Source of the DNA: JBFHNV01 sp965365655
GTDB lineage: Bacteria; Pseudomonadota; Gammaproteobacteria; HK1
Direction of reading: 5' to 3'
DNA: 23,885 bases
NCBI GenBank assembly: GCA_965365655.1
Contig: CBDUCN010000037.1
Coordinates: 1-23,885, forward strand
The translations under genes were made by a program, and so were the position numbers. This document shows positions 10,399 to 18,273 of this stretch, piece by piece; positions within the stretch are counted from its first letter, which is position 1, and each line of letters begins with the position of its first letter. The notes under the pieces are model-generated. The model had not been told where the DNA came from. It ran no database searches and worked only from the letters and a program-made list of their open reading frames with translations.

Positions 10399-12006
10399 AT
10401 GAAGCGCTTCGCTCCGAAGCTTGCGGTCGCGGCCATCGTCGGCGCGTCGCTGGGCCTTGCAGGCCCCGCGGTCGCCCAGACGCCCAAGCCCGGCGGCATC
10501 CTGAATTTCGTGGTGGGATCGAAGATCCCGTCGTACGACGGCCACCGCGAATCCACGTTCGGCATGATCCACCCGATCCGGCCGTTCTACAGCCTGCTCA
10601 TCAGGGTCAACCCGGACAACCCGTCGTCGCCGACGGACTTCGTGTGCGACACCTGCGAGGGTGACGTGCCCGCGCCCACCGAGGGCGGCACGAAGTTCAC
10701 CTTCAAGCTGCGCAAGGACGTCAAGTTCCACGACGGAACGCCGATGACCAGCGCCGACGTGAAGGCGACCTTCGACAAGATCATCTTCCCGCCGGAGGGC
10801 GTCCCGAGCAGCCGCAAGGCGTTCTTCACGATGGTCGAGTCGGTCACCGCGCCGGACGACTACACGATCGAGTTCAAGCTGAAGTACCCGTCCGGCGCCT
10901 TCATCCCGGCGCTCGCGACCCCGTTCAACTTCATCTACTCGAAGAAGGACCTCGATACCCACGGCTACGAGTGGCACACGAAGAACATCAACGGCTCCGG
11001 CGCGTTCATCTTCGTGCAGCACCAGCCGGGCGCGTTCGTCGAGGGCAAGAAGAACCCGAACTACCACCACGCCGGCAAGCCCTACCTCGACGGCTACAAG
11101 GCCATCGCCGCGCCGAAGATGGCGGTCCGCCTGCAGGCCATCCGCGGCGACCGCGCCGCGATCGAGTTCCGCGGCTTCCCGCCGAAGGCTCGTGACGACC
11201 TGGTCAACGCGCTGGGCGACCAGATCACGGTGCAGGAGAGCGACTGGAACTGCGTCCTGATGGCGACGCCGAACCAGAAGGCCAAGCCCTTCGACGATCC
11301 GCGGGTGCGCCGGGCGCTCACGCTGGGCGTCGACCGCTGGGGCGGCTCCAAGTACCTGTCCGAGATCGCGATCGTGAAGACGGTCGGCGGCGTGGTCTTC
11401 CCGAACCACCCGCTGGCGGCGAACGAGACCGAGCTGACCCGCCTCGCGGGCTACGGCAAGGACATCGAGGCGTCGCGCGCGGAGGCGAAGAAGCTGCTCG
11501 CCGATGCCGGCCACAGCAATCTTTCCTTCGAGCTGCACAACCGCGGCGTCGACCAGCCGTACAAGGTGGTGGGCACCTGGCTCATCGACCAGTGGAGCAA
11601 GATCGGCGCCGACGTGAAGCAGCGCGTGCAGCCGTCCGGGCCCTTCTACGACACGCTGCGCAAGAAGCACGACTTCGAGGTGTCGATCGACTTCAACTGC
11701 CAGTCGACGGTGAACCCGCTGGCCGACGTGTCGAAGTTCCTCGGCTCCGCCGGCAACAACTACGGTCAGTACGCGGACCCGGTTCTCGAGGATCTGTACG
11801 AGAAGATGAACCGCGCCGAGACCGAGGCGGAGCAGTACAACATCATGCGTCGATACGAGCGTCGCGCCCTCGACGAGGCCGCGCACGAGATGATCACGCT
11901 GTGGTGGTACAAGATCAATCCGCACCGTTCCTACGTGAAGGGGTGGAAGATCGCTCCCAGCCATTACCTGAACCAGCACCTGGACAACGTCTGGCTGGAC
12001 AAGTAA
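10399..12006 (+). CDS. Family 5 extracellular solute-binding protein of the ABC importer
   Basis: 535 aa periplasmic receptor of the DppA/OppA (SBP_bac_5) family. AAGGAGG (10384-10390) lies 8 nt before the ATG, the strongest initiation site of the operon, as suits a component needed in excess. Signal peptide: MKRFAPK, a hydrophobic core, then likely cleavage after AVA before QTPKPGG; no lipobox Cys. Typical family stretches are LRKDVKFHDGTPMTSADVKATFDKI and the later SRAEAKKLLADAG and LIDQWSKIGADVKQRV. Several Cys occur in the mature part (CDTCEG, DWNC, DFNCQS), more than usual and possibly disulfide-bonded. The family binds peptides, nickel chelates, opines, haem or sugars; the ligand cannot be read from the sequence. 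Confidence 0.94.
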   Translation: MKRFAPKLAVAAIVGASLGLAGPAVAQTPKPGGILNFVVGSKIPSYDGHRESTFGMIHPIRPFYSLLIRVNPDNPSSPTDFVCDTCEGDVPAPTEGGTKFTFKLRKDVKFHDGTPMTSADVKATFDKIIFPPEGVPSSRKAFFTMVESVTAPDDYTIEFKLKYPSGAFIPALATPFNFIYSKKDLDTHGYEWHTKNINGSGAFIFVQHQPGAFVEGKKNPNYHHAGKPYLDGYKAIAAPKMAVRLQAIRGDRAAIEFRGFPPKARDDLVNALGDQITVQESDWNCVLMATPNQKAKPFDDPRVRRALTLGVDRWGGSKYLSEIAIVKTVGGVVFPNHPLAANETELTRLAGYGKDIEASRAEAKKLLADAGHSNLSFELHNRGVDQPYKVVGTWLIDQWSKIGADVKQRVQPSGPFYDTLRKKHDFEVSIDFNCQSTVNPLADVSKFLGSAGNNYGQYADPVLEDLYEKMNRAETEAEQYNIMRRYERRALDEAAHEMITLWWYKINPHRSYVKGWKIAPSHYLNQHLDNVWLDK

Positions 12007-12027
12007 CGGACACGGCTCGTGTTCAAC

Positions 12028-12054
12028 GCCCCGCCCGCCTCGCGCGGGCGGGGC
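12028..12054 (+). other. Strong intergenic hairpin after the binding-protein gene
   Basis: GCCCCGCCCGC (12028-12038) pairs perfectly with GCGGGCGGGGC (12044-12054) around a 5-nt loop, an 11-bp GC stem. Only ACTTTC follows, no T-run. It sits between the binding-protein and permease genes, where such hairpins commonly protect the upstream mRNA or attenuate transcription so that the receptor is made in excess over the membrane parts. Confidence 0.65.
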
Positions 12055-12074
12055 ACTTTCCCGGGTGACCTGCC

Positions 12075-13046
12075 ATGAGCAAGTACCTCCTCAAGCGCAT
12101 CATGCTCTCCATCCCGACCCTGCTCGGGGCGGCCCTGTTCGTGTTCCTGCTGCTGCGCGCGGTGCCGGGCGACGTCTGTGAGCTCAGGCTCGCGGGCACC
12201 GGCCTCTACGCCGACCAGGAGCAGATCGACATCTGTCGCGAGCAGCTCGGGCTGAACAAGGGCCTGCTCGCGCAGTTCTGGGACTTCATCTCCGGCTACG
12301 CGACCTGGGACCTCGGTCAGTCCATGTGGACCGGCAAGGAGGTCACCTACGAGATCGCGATCCGTTTCGAGCTGACCCTGCAGGTGGCCATCATGGCGAC
12401 CATCGTCGCGATCATCATCGCGATTCCGCTGGGCATCATCTCGGCGGTGAAGCAGGACACCTGGATCGACTACGTGGTTCGCGCGTTCGCGGTCGCGGGC
12501 ATCGCGATGCCGTCGTTCTGGCTCGGCATCATCATCATTCTCGGGCTGCTGATACTCACGCAGAAGTGGTTCGGCGTCCCCTGGATGCCGCCCATCGACT
12601 TCACGTCGTTCTTCGACGACCCGGTCGCGAACATGTCGCAGCTCATCTGGCCGGCGGTGGCCACCGGCTACCGCTACTCGGCGGTCGCGACGAGGATGAC
12701 GCGCTCGGCGCTGCTCGAGGTGCTGCGCGAGGACTACGTGCGCACCGCGCGCGCGAAGGGCCTGTTCGAATCCGTGGTGATCAACCGCCACGCGCTCAAG
12801 AACGCGCTGCTGCCGGTGATCACGATCATCGCCCTGGAATTCGCGTTCCTGATGGGCGGGCTGGTGGTCACCGAGCAGGTGTTCAACCTCAACGGGTTGG
12901 GCAAGCTGTTCGTGGAATCGGTGACCAACCACGACTACACACTCACCCAGCAGCTCGTGATGCTGGTGGTGGTGATCTTCGTCGCGACCAACCTGGTCGT
13001 GGACATGATGTACGCGTGGCTCGATCCGCGCATCCGTTACAGCTGA
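12075..13046 (+). CDS. Peptide-type ABC transporter permease, DppB/OppB-like
   Basis: 323 aa inner-membrane permease with six predicted membrane segments, beginning SKYLLKRIMLSIPTLLGAALFVFLLLRAVPGD, the classical DppB N-terminus. The cytoplasmic coupling (EAA) loop is visible as LREDYVRTARAKGLFESVVINRHALKNALLPV, and the family ending LVVDMMYAWLDPRIRY is intact. The periplasmic loop after the first segment has two Cys (DVCELR, DICREQ) that could pair. The Shine-Dalgarno is weak, consistent with lower expression than the receptor. It pairs with the permease encoded 10 nt downstream. Confidence 0.95.
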   Translation: MSKYLLKRIMLSIPTLLGAALFVFLLLRAVPGDVCELRLAGTGLYADQEQIDICREQLGLNKGLLAQFWDFISGYATWDLGQSMWTGKEVTYEIAIRFELTLQVAIMATIVAIIIAIPLGIISAVKQDTWIDYVVRAFAVAGIAMPSFWLGIIIILGLLILTQKWFGVPWMPPIDFTSFFDDPVANMSQLIWPAVATGYRYSAVATRMTRSALLEVLREDYVRTARAKGLFESVVINRHALKNALLPVITIIALEFAFLMGGLVVTEQVFNLNGLGKLFVESVTNHDYTLTQQLVMLVVVIFVATNLVVDMMYAWLDPRIRYS

Positions 13047-13056
13047 GGTCCGCGCC

Positions 13057-13956
13057 ATGTCTACGCCGCAGATCGCCGTCGACCCGACCGAACTCGAAGA
13101 GGTCCCACGCAAGCCACTGCTGGTCAGGCTGTGGTCCATGTCGCGGGCCCACCCGCTCGGCGCCGCGGGCGCCGGGGTCGTGATCCTGATGATCGTCGCC
13201 GCGATCTTCGCGCCCTGGATCACGCCGTACGATCCGGAGGCCGCGGACTTCGCGAACATGCTGACGGCACCCAGCGCCGAGTACTGGCTGGGCACCGACC
13301 AGTTCGGGCGCGACATCCTCACGCGCATCATCTACGGAGCGCGCACCGCGCTGTTCGTGGGCTTCACATGCGCGTTCATCGGCTCCTTCGTGGGGCTCGT
13401 GCTGGGCGTCGGCAGCGCGTACTTCGGCGGCAAGATCGACCTGATCTTCCAGCGCATCATGGACGTGTTCATGGCGTTCCCGCTGATCATCATGGCGCTG
13501 GCCATCGTCGCGACCCTGGGCACGGGCACCGACAAGGTGATCATCGCGATCACGATTCCGTTCATCCCGCAGTGCGCGCGCGTCGTGCGTTCGAGCGCGC
13601 TCAGCATCCGCGAGATCCCGTACGTCGACGCGGCGCGGGCCTGCGGCTTCGGCCACGGGCGGATCATCCTTCGCCACATGGTGCCGAACGTGATGGCGCC
13701 GTTCCTGATCATGCTCACCACGTTCGTGGGGCAGGCCATCCTGCTCGAGGCGTCGCTGTCCTACCTGGGCCTCGGCGTGCAGGAGCCGACGCCGGCGTGG
13801 GGCCTGATGCTGCAGGGCGGCGCCGAGGAGTACGCGGAGAGCGCGCCGTGGGTGCCGATCTTCCCCGGTGTCGCGATCACGCTCGCGGTGTTCGGCTTCA
13901 ACCTGTTCGGCGACGCCCTGCGCGACGTGCTGGATCCGCGCCTGCGCAACCGCTGA
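13057..13956 (+). CDS. Peptide-type ABC transporter permease, DppC/OppC-like
   Basis: 299 aa. N-terminal cytoplasmic tail, first membrane segment (AAGAGVVILMIVAAIFAPW), the DppC-specific extracellular stretch with WLGTDQFGRDILTRIIYGARTALFVG, and the EAA coupling loop IPYVDAARACGFGHGRIILRHMVPN. It ends in the family signature LFGDALRDVLDPRLRNR. It is the last gene of the importer operon, followed by a rho-independent terminator 28 nt after the stop. All five components of a functional importer are present and unbroken. Confidence 0.95.
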   Translation: MSTPQIAVDPTELEEVPRKPLLVRLWSMSRAHPLGAAGAGVVILMIVAAIFAPWITPYDPEAADFANMLTAPSAEYWLGTDQFGRDILTRIIYGARTALFVGFTCAFIGSFVGLVLGVGSAYFGGKIDLIFQRIMDVFMAFPLIIMALAIVATLGTGTDKVIIAITIPFIPQCARVVRSSALSIREIPYVDAARACGFGHGRIILRHMVPNVMAPFLIMLTTFVGQAILLEASLSYLGLGVQEPTPAWGLMLQGGAEEYAESAPWVPIFPGVAITLAVFGFNLFGDALRDVLDPRLRNR

Positions 13957-13984
13957 GCGCGAGCGCGACCGGCGCCCGAGAACG

Positions 13985-14022
13985 AAGGGCGCGGCTCCGA
14001 CGGGGCCGCGCCCTTTTCTTTT
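13985..14022 (+). terminator. Rho-independent terminator of the ABC transporter operon
   Basis: AAGGGCGCGGC (13985-13995) pairs with GCCGCGCCCTT (14005-14015) around a 9-nt loop, and the stem runs into TTTTCTTTT (14014-14022). This is the clearest intrinsic terminator in the window. The minus-strand gene at 14128 points toward it but would meet no T-run from that side. Confidence 0.9.
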
Positions 14023-14127
14023 GCGGGCGCGGGAGCGGGCGGCCTCGATGAGCGGCGGGCGCGCCGGGTTCAGGTTCGTCGCCGCGAGGCTCGGGCACGT
14101 CGGCCCCCCGCGCCGGCGAGCGACGCG

Positions 14128-15147
14128 TCAGGAACGCTCCAGGCGCTCCAGCGTCGACAGCACGTCCGGCGCCACCGGGATGCCCTCCGTCTCTGCGCGG
14201 CGCAGGTGCGCCGCGTCCGGATGACCCGGCAGACCCACCTCGGGGTTGCCGTCGCCGGCCGCGTCGACCGCGGCGCGGAAGTCTTCGACGCGCGCGCGGT
14301 ACTGCTCGGGCGGCATCAGGCGGGCGATGTCCGCGGCGAGGAGCGTGAAGCTGACCCGCGCCGGAGCGTCGAAGTCGGTGGCGCCGCGCACATCGGTCGC
14401 GAACGCGCCGCCGGAGAGCACGCCCGTGAGCAGGTCGATCATCGCCGACAGCGCGTAGCCCTTGGGTCCGCCCATCGGCGCGAGCAGGCCCTGCATCGCG
14501 GCGTGCGGATCGGTGGTGGGGCGTCCCTCGGCGTCCAGCGCCCAGCCCGCCGGGATGGGGCGGTTCTCGGCGGCCGCGCGCCGGATCTTGCCGCGCGCGG
14601 CGGTGGTGACCGCCATGTCCATCACCACCGGGTCGGGGTGCGCCGGCACGGCGATCGCGATGGGATTGGTGCCGACCACGGGGCGCCGCCCGCCCCAGGG
14701 CGCCACCGACGGTCCGGCGTTGGTGAACACGATCCCCGCGAGGCCGTCGCGAGCCAGCGCCCGCGGGTAGTAGCCGGCCATGCCGAAGTGGTTGCCCTCG
14801 CGCACCGTGACCCACGCGACGCCGTGACGCCGCGCGCGTTCGCGCGCCTCGCCCACGGCGGCCATGCCTGCGACGGCGCCGAAGCCGCCGCCGGCGTCCA
14901 GCAGCGCGATCGCGTCCGCGTCGGTGACGACCGACGGCCGCGCGCGCGGATCGAGCTGGCCGAGGCGGATGCGCTCGACGTAGCTCGCGAGGCGCGTGAG
15001 GCCATGGGTCGCGACGCCCCGCCTGTCGGCGTCCAGCAACACGTCGAGGACCGTGCGCGCGGCCTCGTCGTCCGCGCCGTGGCGGCGCAGGATGGCCTCG
15101 CCCCGCTGGCGCAGCTCGGCCTCGGGCCGTCGTTCCACCTCACTCAT
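14128..15147 (-). CDS. Ldh2/MDH2-family NAD(P)-dependent 2-hydroxyacid dehydrogenase
   Basis: 339 aa from the ATG at 15147, with GGAGA a few nt upstream. It belongs to the malate/L-lactate/ureidoglycolate/sulfolactate (ComC) dehydrogenase family, whose fold is unrelated to classical LDH. Seen: the N-terminal helical part with DRRGVATHGLTRLASYVERI (H48), VREGNHFGMAGYY (H120), the substrate-side NPIAIAVPAHPDPVVMDMAVTTAARGKI, the linker GWALDAEGRPTTDPHAA, and the closing PMGGPKGYALSAMIDLLTGVLSGG. All family landmarks are intact. Members reduce or oxidise malate, 2-oxoglutarate, sulfolactate, ureidoglycolate or imino acids, so the substrate cannot be named. It stands alone on the minus strand, divergent from the ferredoxin gene. 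Confidence 0.9.
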   Translation of the reverse strand: MSEVERRPEAELRQRGEAILRRHGADDEAARTVLDVLLDADRRGVATHGLTRLASYVERIRLGQLDPRARPSVVTDADAIALLDAGGGFGAVAGMAAVGEARERARRHGVAWVTVREGNHFGMAGYYPRALARDGLAGIVFTNAGPSVAPWGGRRPVVGTNPIAIAVPAHPDPVVMDMAVTTAARGKIRRAAAENRPIPAGWALDAEGRPTTDPHAAMQGLLAPMGGPKGYALSAMIDLLTGVLSGGAFATDVRGATDFDAPARVSFTLLAADIARLMPPEQYRARVEDFRAAVDAAGDGNPEVGLPGHPDAAHLRRAETEGIPVAPDVLSTLERLERS

Positions 15148-15306
15148 ACGAGCGTCTCCGGGCGAATGCCGGCGCGAGCATACTGCATGCGCGCCGACGC
15201 GCTCGTGCCGTGCGGTGCGCGGTGGCCGGAGCCGCGGGCGTCGATTACCATGCGCGGCTTCCATCGCGCCGCCCGCGCGGCGCGCCGATGCCGGCGGAGT
15301 GCGTAC

Positions 15307-15597
15307 ATGGCCGAAAGCGCGGGCGGGTCGTCTCCCGCCGAGTTCCAGATCAAGATCGCCAGCACCGGCGCGATCCTCGACGTGCCCGCGGATCGGTCCA
15401 TCGTCGAGGTGCTCTGGGACAACGGATTCGACGTCGACACCTCCTGCGAGACGGGTCTGTGCGCGACCTGCATGACCCGCTACGTGGAAGGCGAGCCGGA
15501 CCACCAGGACATGGTGCTCGACGAGGACGAGCGCGCGGAGTACCTGTGCGTGTGCTGCTCGCGATCGAAGACGCCGCTGCTGGTGCTGGACCTCTGA
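15307..15597 (+). CDS. Stand-alone 2Fe-2S ferredoxin of the VanB/phthalate-dioxygenase-reductase C-terminal type
   Basis: 96 aa electron carrier, cytoplasmic. The ATG at 15307 has GGAG (15296-15299) 7 nt upstream. Cluster ligands: C47-x4-C52-x2-C55 (SCETGLCATC) and C83, 28 residues later as in phthalate dioxygenase reductase. The LCVCCSRSKTPLLVLDL ending is the hallmark of the C-terminal domain of VanB-type reductases, yet here the FMN and NAD domains are missing: no in-frame coding sequence with flavodoxin-reductase motifs precedes it, and no oxygenase gene is in the window. An ATG at 15250 is in frame but would add only an Arg-rich tail. It could serve a Rieske oxygenase elsewhere or be a decayed remnant; the intact core favours function. 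Confidence 0.88.
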   Translation: MAESAGGSSPAEFQIKIASTGAILDVPADRSIVEVLWDNGFDVDTSCETGLCATCMTRYVEGEPDHQDMVLDEDERAEYLCVCCSRSKTPLLVLDL

Positions 15598-15715
15598 ACG
15601 GATGGTGCGAGCCTCGCTGCGTCCTCCTCCCGGCCGTGACGCGCGTGCCGAGGCCCGGGAAGGCGGCGCGCACACGCATCCGGATCTCCGCGTGCGCGGC
15701 GCAGAGCCTGGTGCC

Positions 15716-15751
15716 GGGCAGGCCGTGATCGACCGTCAGGGACGGCTGCCC
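15716..15751 (+). other. Possible leader hairpin upstream of the D-2-hydroxyacid dehydrogenase
   Basis: GGGCAGGCCGT (15716-15726) pairs with ACGGCTGCCC (15742-15751) with one bulged base and a 15-nt loop. It lies within the 186-nt gap after the ferredoxin gene, about 30 nt before the next start codon. No T-run follows. It could be an mRNA end-structure or a leader element; nothing else was recognised in this gap. Confidence 0.35.
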
Positions 15752-15783
15752 AGTCCCCTCGCCAGGTTGCAAGGAGAACGTGC

Positions 15784-16737
15784 ATGACCCACGTCGCGAT
15801 CCTCGACGACTACCTGAAGCTCTCGCTGAAGTCCGCGGACTGGAGCGTGCTGCCCAACGACGTCTCGCTCCACGTCTTCCATCAGCACCTCGGGGACGAG
15901 GATGCCGTCGCCGGCGCGCTCGCGGAGTTCGAAGTGCTGATGGTGATGCGCGAGCGCACGCCGCTGCCCGCGAGCCTGCTCGAGCGCCTGCCGAAGCTGA
16001 AGCTGATCGTGACCACCGGCATGCGCAACCTGAGCATCGACATGCAGGCGGCCCGCGCCCGGGGCGTCGACGTGTGCGGCACGCAGATGCTGCCGTATCC
16101 GGCGTTCGAGCACGCCTGGGGCCTGATCCTGGCGCTGGCGAAGAACGTGTGTGCCGAGGATCGGCTGATGCACGAAGGGGGCTGGCAGGCGGGGCCCACC
16201 ACGGGGCTCAGGGGCCGCACGCTGGGGGTGCTCGGGCTCGGCAAGCTGGGCGCCCAGGCGGCGCGAGTGGGCGACGCGTTCGGCATGAACGTGATCGCGT
16301 GGAGCCAGAACCTCACCGAAGAGCGCGCGCGCGAGTGCGGCGTGACCCGCGTGGAGCGCGACGTGCTGCTTGCGGAGAGCGACTTCGTCACGATCCACCT
16401 CGTGCTGAGCGAGCGCACCCGCGGCCTCATCGGGCGCGAGGAGCTGGCGCTGATGAAACGCGATGCATTCCTGGTGAACACCTCGCGCGGTCCGATCGTC
16501 GACGAGCAGGCGCTGGTGGAGGCGCTGGCCAGCGGCGCGATCGCGGGCGCCGGGCTCGACGTGTACGACGAGGAGCCGCTGCCGGCGGACCACCCGCTGC
16601 GCCGCGCGCCGAACGCCGTGCTCACCGGCCACACCGGCTACTCCACGCGCGAGGCCTTCGACGTGATGTATCCGGATTCGCTGGAGTGCCTGCAGGCGTG
16701 GCTGTCCGGACAGCCGGTGAGGCTGCTCAACGCCTGA
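15784..16737 (+). CDS. D-2-hydroxyacid dehydrogenase (NAD-binding, SerA/GhrA superfamily)
   Basis: 317 aa. AAGGAGAA (15771-15778) lies 5 nt before the ATG. It reversibly oxidises a 2-hydroxyacid to a 2-oxoacid. The N- and C-terminal stretches form the substrate domain (LKLIVTTGMRNLSIDMQAARARGV); the NAD-binding Rossmann core opens with LGVLGLGKLGAQAARVG (GxGxxG at 151-156). The catalytic trio is present: Arg235 in NTSRGPIVDE, Glu264 in YDEEPL, and His283 in LTGHTGYSTREAF. LTGHTGYST replaces the more common LTPHxA/G segment, as in the subgroup annotated simply as D-2-hydroxyacid dehydrogenase family. It follows the ferredoxin by 186 nt and probably has its own leader. The substrate is unknown; glyoxylate, hydroxypyruvate and larger 2-oxoacids are all possible. 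Confidence 0.92.
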   Translation: MTHVAILDDYLKLSLKSADWSVLPNDVSLHVFHQHLGDEDAVAGALAEFEVLMVMRERTPLPASLLERLPKLKLIVTTGMRNLSIDMQAARARGVDVCGTQMLPYPAFEHAWGLILALAKNVCAEDRLMHEGGWQAGPTTGLRGRTLGVLGLGKLGAQAARVGDAFGMNVIAWSQNLTEERARECGVTRVERDVLLAESDFVTIHLVLSERTRGLIGREELALMKRDAFLVNTSRGPIVDEQALVEALASGAIAGAGLDVYDEEPLPADHPLRRAPNAVLTGHTGYSTREAFDVMYPDSLECLQAWLSGQPVRLLNA

Positions 16738-16860
16738 GCCCGGGCGGCACCGGCGCCGGGCGCACGCGGCCGGTGCTGTGACGTCGCGCCGGCCGTCGTA
16801 CCATTGTCGGGGTGCGCTGGCGGGGAACGCCTCCAGGCCGCGCGCGGGGCCGGGGGTGCG

Positions 16861-18273
16861 ATGTACTTCTACGAGCTCAGCGACGACATCGATGCGCAGG
16901 TGGACAACGCCACCATCGTGCACCTGTTGCAGCTGTGGCACCGCCACCGGGCGCACGCCGACGGCGACCTCCCGCGCTTCGACGACCTCGCCCCCGCCCG
17001 CCTCGACTGGTGCGCCGCCGACCTGATGGTGCTGGAGCCGGCGGGCGACGGCGACTTCCGCTACCTTCACTACGGCGCCAACATCGCCGCCGCGTCGGGC
17101 TTCGACATGACGGGCCGTCTGACCAGCGAGTTCCGCAGCGAGGTGGGGCGATTCTTCCGCGAGAAGTACCTGCAGTGCCTGGCCGACGCGCGCCCGCTGT
17201 ACACGGTGCACCGCGGCTCGCACGCGCCGACGGTGCATACCTGGGAACGGCTGCTGCTGCCGCTGCGCGCCGGGCAGACGCCGCGCCTGGTGGTGTTCAA
17301 CCGGCCCATGGCCATGCGCCACGAGTTCCTGCAGAGCGTGCTGGAAAGCACGGGCATCGGCGTGGTGTACCTCGCGGCGGTGCGCGACGCGGCCTCGAAC
17401 GCGCCCGACTTCCACGTGGTGAGCGTGAACCGGGCGGCCGCGGAGATGCTGCTCAGCGACGTGCACCGGATGAGTGACCGCCGTGCGCGCGAGGCTTTTG
17501 CGGACCCGTTCGCCGATCGCGTCATCGGGCTCGCGGCGGCGGTTTACGCGGACGGCGCGCCGGCCTCCGTCGAGGTGCACGGCATGCACAACGGCGCCCA
17601 TCGCCACCTCCAGGTCAGCGCCGCGAAGGCGGGTGACGGGGTCACCATCGCGATCAGCGACATCACCCCGTACCGCGAGCAGGAGCGCGCGCTCCGGGTC
17701 CTGAACCAGCGCCTCGAGGACGAGGTGGCGGTGCGCCGCGACCTGGAGCGCGAGCTTCGCCGGCGCATGGACGTGGACCCGCTGACCGGCGTGCTCGCCC
17801 GGCGCGCCTTCCTGGAGCGCCTGGATGCGGAGGTCGCGCGCGCGCAGCGCCACGACCGCTCGCTGGGCGTGCTGATGCTGGACCTGGACCGCTTCAAGGC
17901 GGTGAACGATGCCCACGGCCACGCCCAGGGCGACCGCGTGCTCGAGCGCGCTGCGACCGCGTGCGGCGGGATTCTGCGCCGGGGCGACTTCGTCGGCCGG
18001 CTGGGCGGCGATGAGTTCGCGGTGTGCCTGACGGAGGCGGGCCGGGAGGCGCCGGGCGAGGTCGCGGAGCGGGCTCGCGCCGCGGTGGCCGCCGCGTTCG
18101 CCGACGAGTCCATGCTCTCGCTGCGGGTCACCGCCAGCGTCGGCGCCGCGCTGCTCGGGGCGGGGGAGAGCGCGCAGGCCGTGCTCGCGCGTGCCGATCG
18201 CGCCCTGTACCGGGCGAAGGCGGACGGCCGCGACCGGGTCGCGGTCGACGCCGCCCCCGGAGAGACCGGGTGA
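16861..18273 (+). CDS. PAS-GGDEF diguanylate cyclase
   Basis: 470 aa from the ATG at 16861. It makes cyclic di-GMP from two GTP. No signal peptide or membrane segment is seen, so it is a cytoplasmic sensor. Residues about 1-150 form a PAS_5-like domain (APARLDWCAADLMVLEP, DFRYLHYGANIA). A second PAS-like region is at about 158-275 (LESTGIGVVYLAAV to ISDITPYREQERAL), followed by a coiled-coil linker (LNQRLEDEVAVRRDLERELRRRMDVDPLTG). The GGDEF domain has the metal/GTP site GGDEF (382-386) and the inhibitory RxxD site (R373-x-x-D376) exactly five residues before it, so both catalysis and product feedback look intact. No EAL domain. Its stop codon overlaps the start of the next gene. A TACCAT at 16799-16804 is a weak -10 candidate. 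Confidence 0.93.
   Translation: MYFYELSDDIDAQVDNATIVHLLQLWHRHRAHADGDLPRFDDLAPARLDWCAADLMVLEPAGDGDFRYLHYGANIAAASGFDMTGRLTSEFRSEVGRFFREKYLQCLADARPLYTVHRGSHAPTVHTWERLLLPLRAGQTPRLVVFNRPMAMRHEFLQSVLESTGIGVVYLAAVRDAASNAPDFHVVSVNRAAAEMLLSDVHRMSDRRAREAFADPFADRVIGLAAAVYADGAPASVEVHGMHNGAHRHLQVSAAKAGDGVTIAISDITPYREQERALRVLNQRLEDEVAVRRDLERELRRRMDVDPLTGVLARRAFLERLDAEVARAQRHDRSLGVLMLDLDRFKAVNDAHGHAQGDRVLERAATACGGILRRGDFVGRLGGDEFAVCLTEAGREAPGEVAERARAAVAAAFADESMLSLRVTASVGAALLGAGESAQAVLARADRALYRAKADGRDRVAVDAAPGETG

Noticed and set aside
15736..17922. A 728-codon minus-strand open frame across the D-2-hydroxyacid dehydrogenase and GGDEF genes
   Set aside because: It crosses two real plus-strand genes and an intergenic gap, has His/Arg/Val-rich low-complexity sequence and no conserved motif.
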